Positions 15,355-17,024 of a stretch of DNA of 17,024 nucleotides are shown piece by piece; within the stretch, counting starts at the first letter, position 1, and every line of letters starts with the position of its first letter. Position numbers and translations under genes: made by a program. Below the pieces are notes generated by a model. The model saw only the letters and a program-made list of their open reading frames with translations. It made no database searches and was not told the DNA's origin. The DNA is from an uncultured Lachnospiraceae bacterium (GTDB lineage: Bacteria; Bacillota; Clostridia; Lachnospirales; Lachnospiraceae). The stretch covers positions 1 through 17,024 of the forward strand of contig CAJUBR010000061.1 in the NCBI GenBank assembly GCA_910584695.1. Reading direction: 5' to 3'.

Positions 15355-15738
15355 TTACTCACCTTCAAGTTTACATAATATATCTCCGGCACAGTATGCA
15401 ACTTCCTGCTCTCTTGGATACAGTGCAACCCGTTTATCACCACCTTCCAACCGGTTTACGGAATTACTCCCACAGTACAGTTCTTCCATCGTAATAACCG
15501 CTTTTTTTCTTCCTTCACAGTCAAACAATAAAAAAGTATCCTCCAACTGACCTGTTCCTTTTACTACAACACCTTCTAACTTTATAGAAACCACTCCATT
15601 ATATTTTTCCGGATAGGCATCATTAATATAGCAAAGAAATGCAGCCTTTTCATGAAGTGCATATACCTTAGCATACTTTTCTTTCCGTTTCTGCTTTTCT
15701 ATTTTTTTCTTATGCCTGTACTCTTTATCAAAAAACAT
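15355..15738 (-). CDS. Small hypothetical protein, Lys-rich N-terminus
   Basis: I do not recognise this protein of about 127 residues. It starts with a strongly basic helix-like stretch (HKKKIEKQKRKEKYAK), followed by a beta-rich, soluble-looking domain (YALHEKAAFLCYI, VSIKLEGVVVKGTG, TFLLFDCEGRKKAVITMEEL) ending in LYPREQEVAYCAGDILCKLEGE. No signal peptide or membrane segment is present. The ATG at 15738 follows GGGAG at 11 bases; an in-frame ATG at 15771 would add 11 residues but has no ribosome binding site. It lies between ung and the MecA-like gene on the same strand. Confidence 0.65.
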   Translation of the reverse strand: MFFDKEYRHKKKIEKQKRKEKYAKVYALHEKAAFLCYINDAYPEKYNGVVSIKLEGVVVKGTGQLEDTFLLFDCEGRKKAVITMEELYCGSNSVNRLEGGDKRVALYPREQEVAYCAGDILCKLEGE

Positions 15739-15818
15739 AAATTCATCTGCTCCCAAATCAACCAATATCATTCATCTGGTACAACGGATATTAAGTTATG
15801 AATAGCTTGACTTATTAT

Positions 15819-16220
15819 TCATTGTACTAATGTACTGACATTCTGTTCAAAATTCCGGATCATCTTTCTTGCTTCCTCTTCCGGTGCCTCGGCAATCATC
15901 CCAATCAATTCATTAAAAAATTCTGCCTGTTCTTTCGGCAATGTCGTTGCGGTCTGACGTAAATTATAGACAAAATCCTCGATTCTTTCCGAGAAAATCA
16001 ACACAATATCTTCCCGAAAAAAATCCATCTGCATAGAAAAACCGCATCCCGGCCATTCGTAGCCGGTACTTTCTTTGGATATCTCTCCTGCTTTTTTAAT
16101 AAACATATATCCAAGAGGGGTTCTGTTAATGAGATCATCTACAGTAATCCCATGCTGCCTTAAATCCTGTCTGTCCACATGACAGGAAATCTTATATCGA
16201 TCCTCTTCCACAATATGCAT
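15819..16220 (-). CDS. MecA-like adaptor protein, N-terminal-type domain only
   Basis: Residues 1-75 of this 133-residue protein resemble the substrate-binding N-terminal domain of the ClpCP adaptor MecA: YKISCHVDRQDLRQHGITVDDL, a following helix (MFIKKAGEISKESTGYEW), and strands FSMQMDF and DIVLIFSER. MecA proteins are usually about 200-250 residues with a second domain that binds ClpC. Here the rest (76-133) is a short helical tail (DFVYNLRQTATTLPKEQAEFFNEL), so ClpC binding may be absent or different. The ATG at 16220 is preferred, with AAGGAA 10 bases upstream; the longer frame needs a TTG at 16256 without a spaced ribosome binding site. The family call is moderately sure; its function as an adaptor is inference. 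Confidence 0.65.
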   Translation of the reverse strand: MHIVEEDRYKISCHVDRQDLRQHGITVDDLINRTPLGYMFIKKAGEISKESTGYEWPGCGFSMQMDFFREDIVLIFSERIEDFVYNLRQTATTLPKEQAEFFNELIGMIAEAPEEEARKMIRNFEQNVSTLVQ

Positions 16221-16310
16221 ATCTACCCGTTCCTTCCGTATGCAGTCTATTATCAACTCCTATATCATAACACTATTTTTAATATAAAAAAAGGAATATT
16301 TTTATTTATC

Positions 16311-16999
16311 TTATGTGCATTTACATAGAACTACTTCTCGTTCAGCGTTTAAACCATCCCATACGATCCCTGCGGCACCAAGAATGTTATGCCAGAATTC
16401 ATACTTGCTCTTTTCTCCCTGGTCCTGTGTAGTCTCCGGACTTAACCCAAATGGGTCTACAAGACTTACTGGATTTCCCTCACAGTAAGCATAACGGTTT
16501 AAGCTCTGGCTGCTTCCGATATCTCCCGCCTTGATATCCTGGTTGATAAAACGCTTGATATCTGGATTATAATACCTTGCACGCATATAGTAAAGACCAT
16601 TTTCATCTGTCACCACTCCATAGCTTCCGTTAAACAGAAACCGTATCTTGTTCTTTACACTGCTTAACAGCTCACCATACGTTCCATAGGCAAACTTCTC
16701 TGCTATCTTTCCGGTTATATCCGTAATGAGCGTAGTCGAACCGATATTATCATAATGATAGTAGAACCGTTCCTTGGTTTCACTGTTATACTGCCCGGCT
16801 AACCCTTCGCTCCGTAATAATACTGTATTTCTGTATTATCCGCTTCATAAGCCGTTAACAGCCTACTTAAGCTTCCCCCGATATCCGTTACATACTCCGT
16901 TATCCTGCCGTCTTTGGTTGTTGCGATCCTGGTATTTTCCGCATCATAGGTAACCCCTCCTGCTTCCACCGAGGCCGCTGAAAAAGTAGATACCACCGC
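16311..16999 (-). pseudogene. Frameshifted Rhs/YD-repeat protein C-terminal remnant
   Basis: The downstream frame (about 16798-16311) encodes the Rhs-associated core: HYDNIGSTTLITD, FAYGTYGELL, GLYYMRARYYNPDIKRFINQD and NRYAYCEGNPVSLVDPFGL, then a 45-residue tail. The upstream frame (16999-16799) encodes YD-repeat sequence ending in IQYYYGAKG and a TAG at 16801-16799. Protein homology runs straight on in the other frame, as LAGQYNSETKERFYYYHYDNIG. One base therefore seems missing near 16802-16805. The upstream frame also meets a stop at 17002-17000, near the window edge. Rhs proteins form shells carrying variable C-terminal toxins; this tail matches no toxin I know. Decayed gene is more likely than sequencing error given the second upstream break. 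Confidence 0.78.
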
Positions 17000-17024
17000 T
17001 TATATTTGGTATAATATAACTATC

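Noticed and set aside
1..17024. CRISPR array, tRNA or rRNA genes
   Set aside because: I saw no regularly spaced direct repeats, tRNA cloverleaf pattern or rRNA sequence on either strand.

Overview
The window looks like chromosomal DNA from an anaerobic, spore-forming Firmicute, most likely a gut Lachnospiraceae/Clostridiales member. The reasons are the low GC content, strong GGAGG-type ribosome binding sites, a cotJABC spore-coat operon, a DegV protein, a PotC-PotD fusion transporter and an Rhs-type YD-repeat protein. This placement is inferred from gene content and style, not from a marker gene.

Left end (1 to about 2254): the right-hand end of a mobile element. It carries a HicA/HicB toxin-antitoxin pair and a large serine recombinase. 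The recombinase stops about 30 bp before a sharp junction. Beyond the junction the opposite strand encodes the first 65 codons of the spore-coat manganese-catalase-like gene cotJC, cut immediately after the conserved IGTEE residues. The rest of the operon, cotJB and cotJA, is intact to the right (2449-3059). It is preceded by a good match to a mother-cell sigma-E promoter. The arrangement resembles the skin element in sigK: a sporulation gene split by an element with its own serine recombinase, possibly excised precisely in the mother cell to rebuild the gene. The other half of cotJC should lie left of the window. This is the most interesting feature here.

3139-6495 (minus strand): a DegV-family lipid-binding protein and a large hybrid histidine kinase with a C-terminal receiver domain. 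Next comes a 426-bp gap (6496-6921). It holds a probable kinase promoter, a 146-bp MITE-like palindromic element with 15-bp terminal inverted repeats and 8-9 bp flanking direct repeats, and a sigma-A promoter with overlapping dyads.

6922-11410 (plus strand): a polyamine uptake locus. It has an XRE-cupin regulator of the PuuR type, PotA ATPase, PotB permease, and a fused PotC permease-PotD substrate-binding protein. Start and stop codons overlap from potA through potCD. A 120-bp nested inverted repeat sits between the regulator and potA. A hairpin separates this operon from the convergent minus-strand genes.

11491-17024 (minus strand): a histidine phosphatase, a large protein with a degenerate cyclic-nucleotide-binding-like N-terminus, uracil-DNA glycosylase, a small lysine-rich unknown protein, a short MecA-like adaptor lacking the usual C-terminal domain, and a frameshifted Rhs/YD-repeat remnant running to the window edge.
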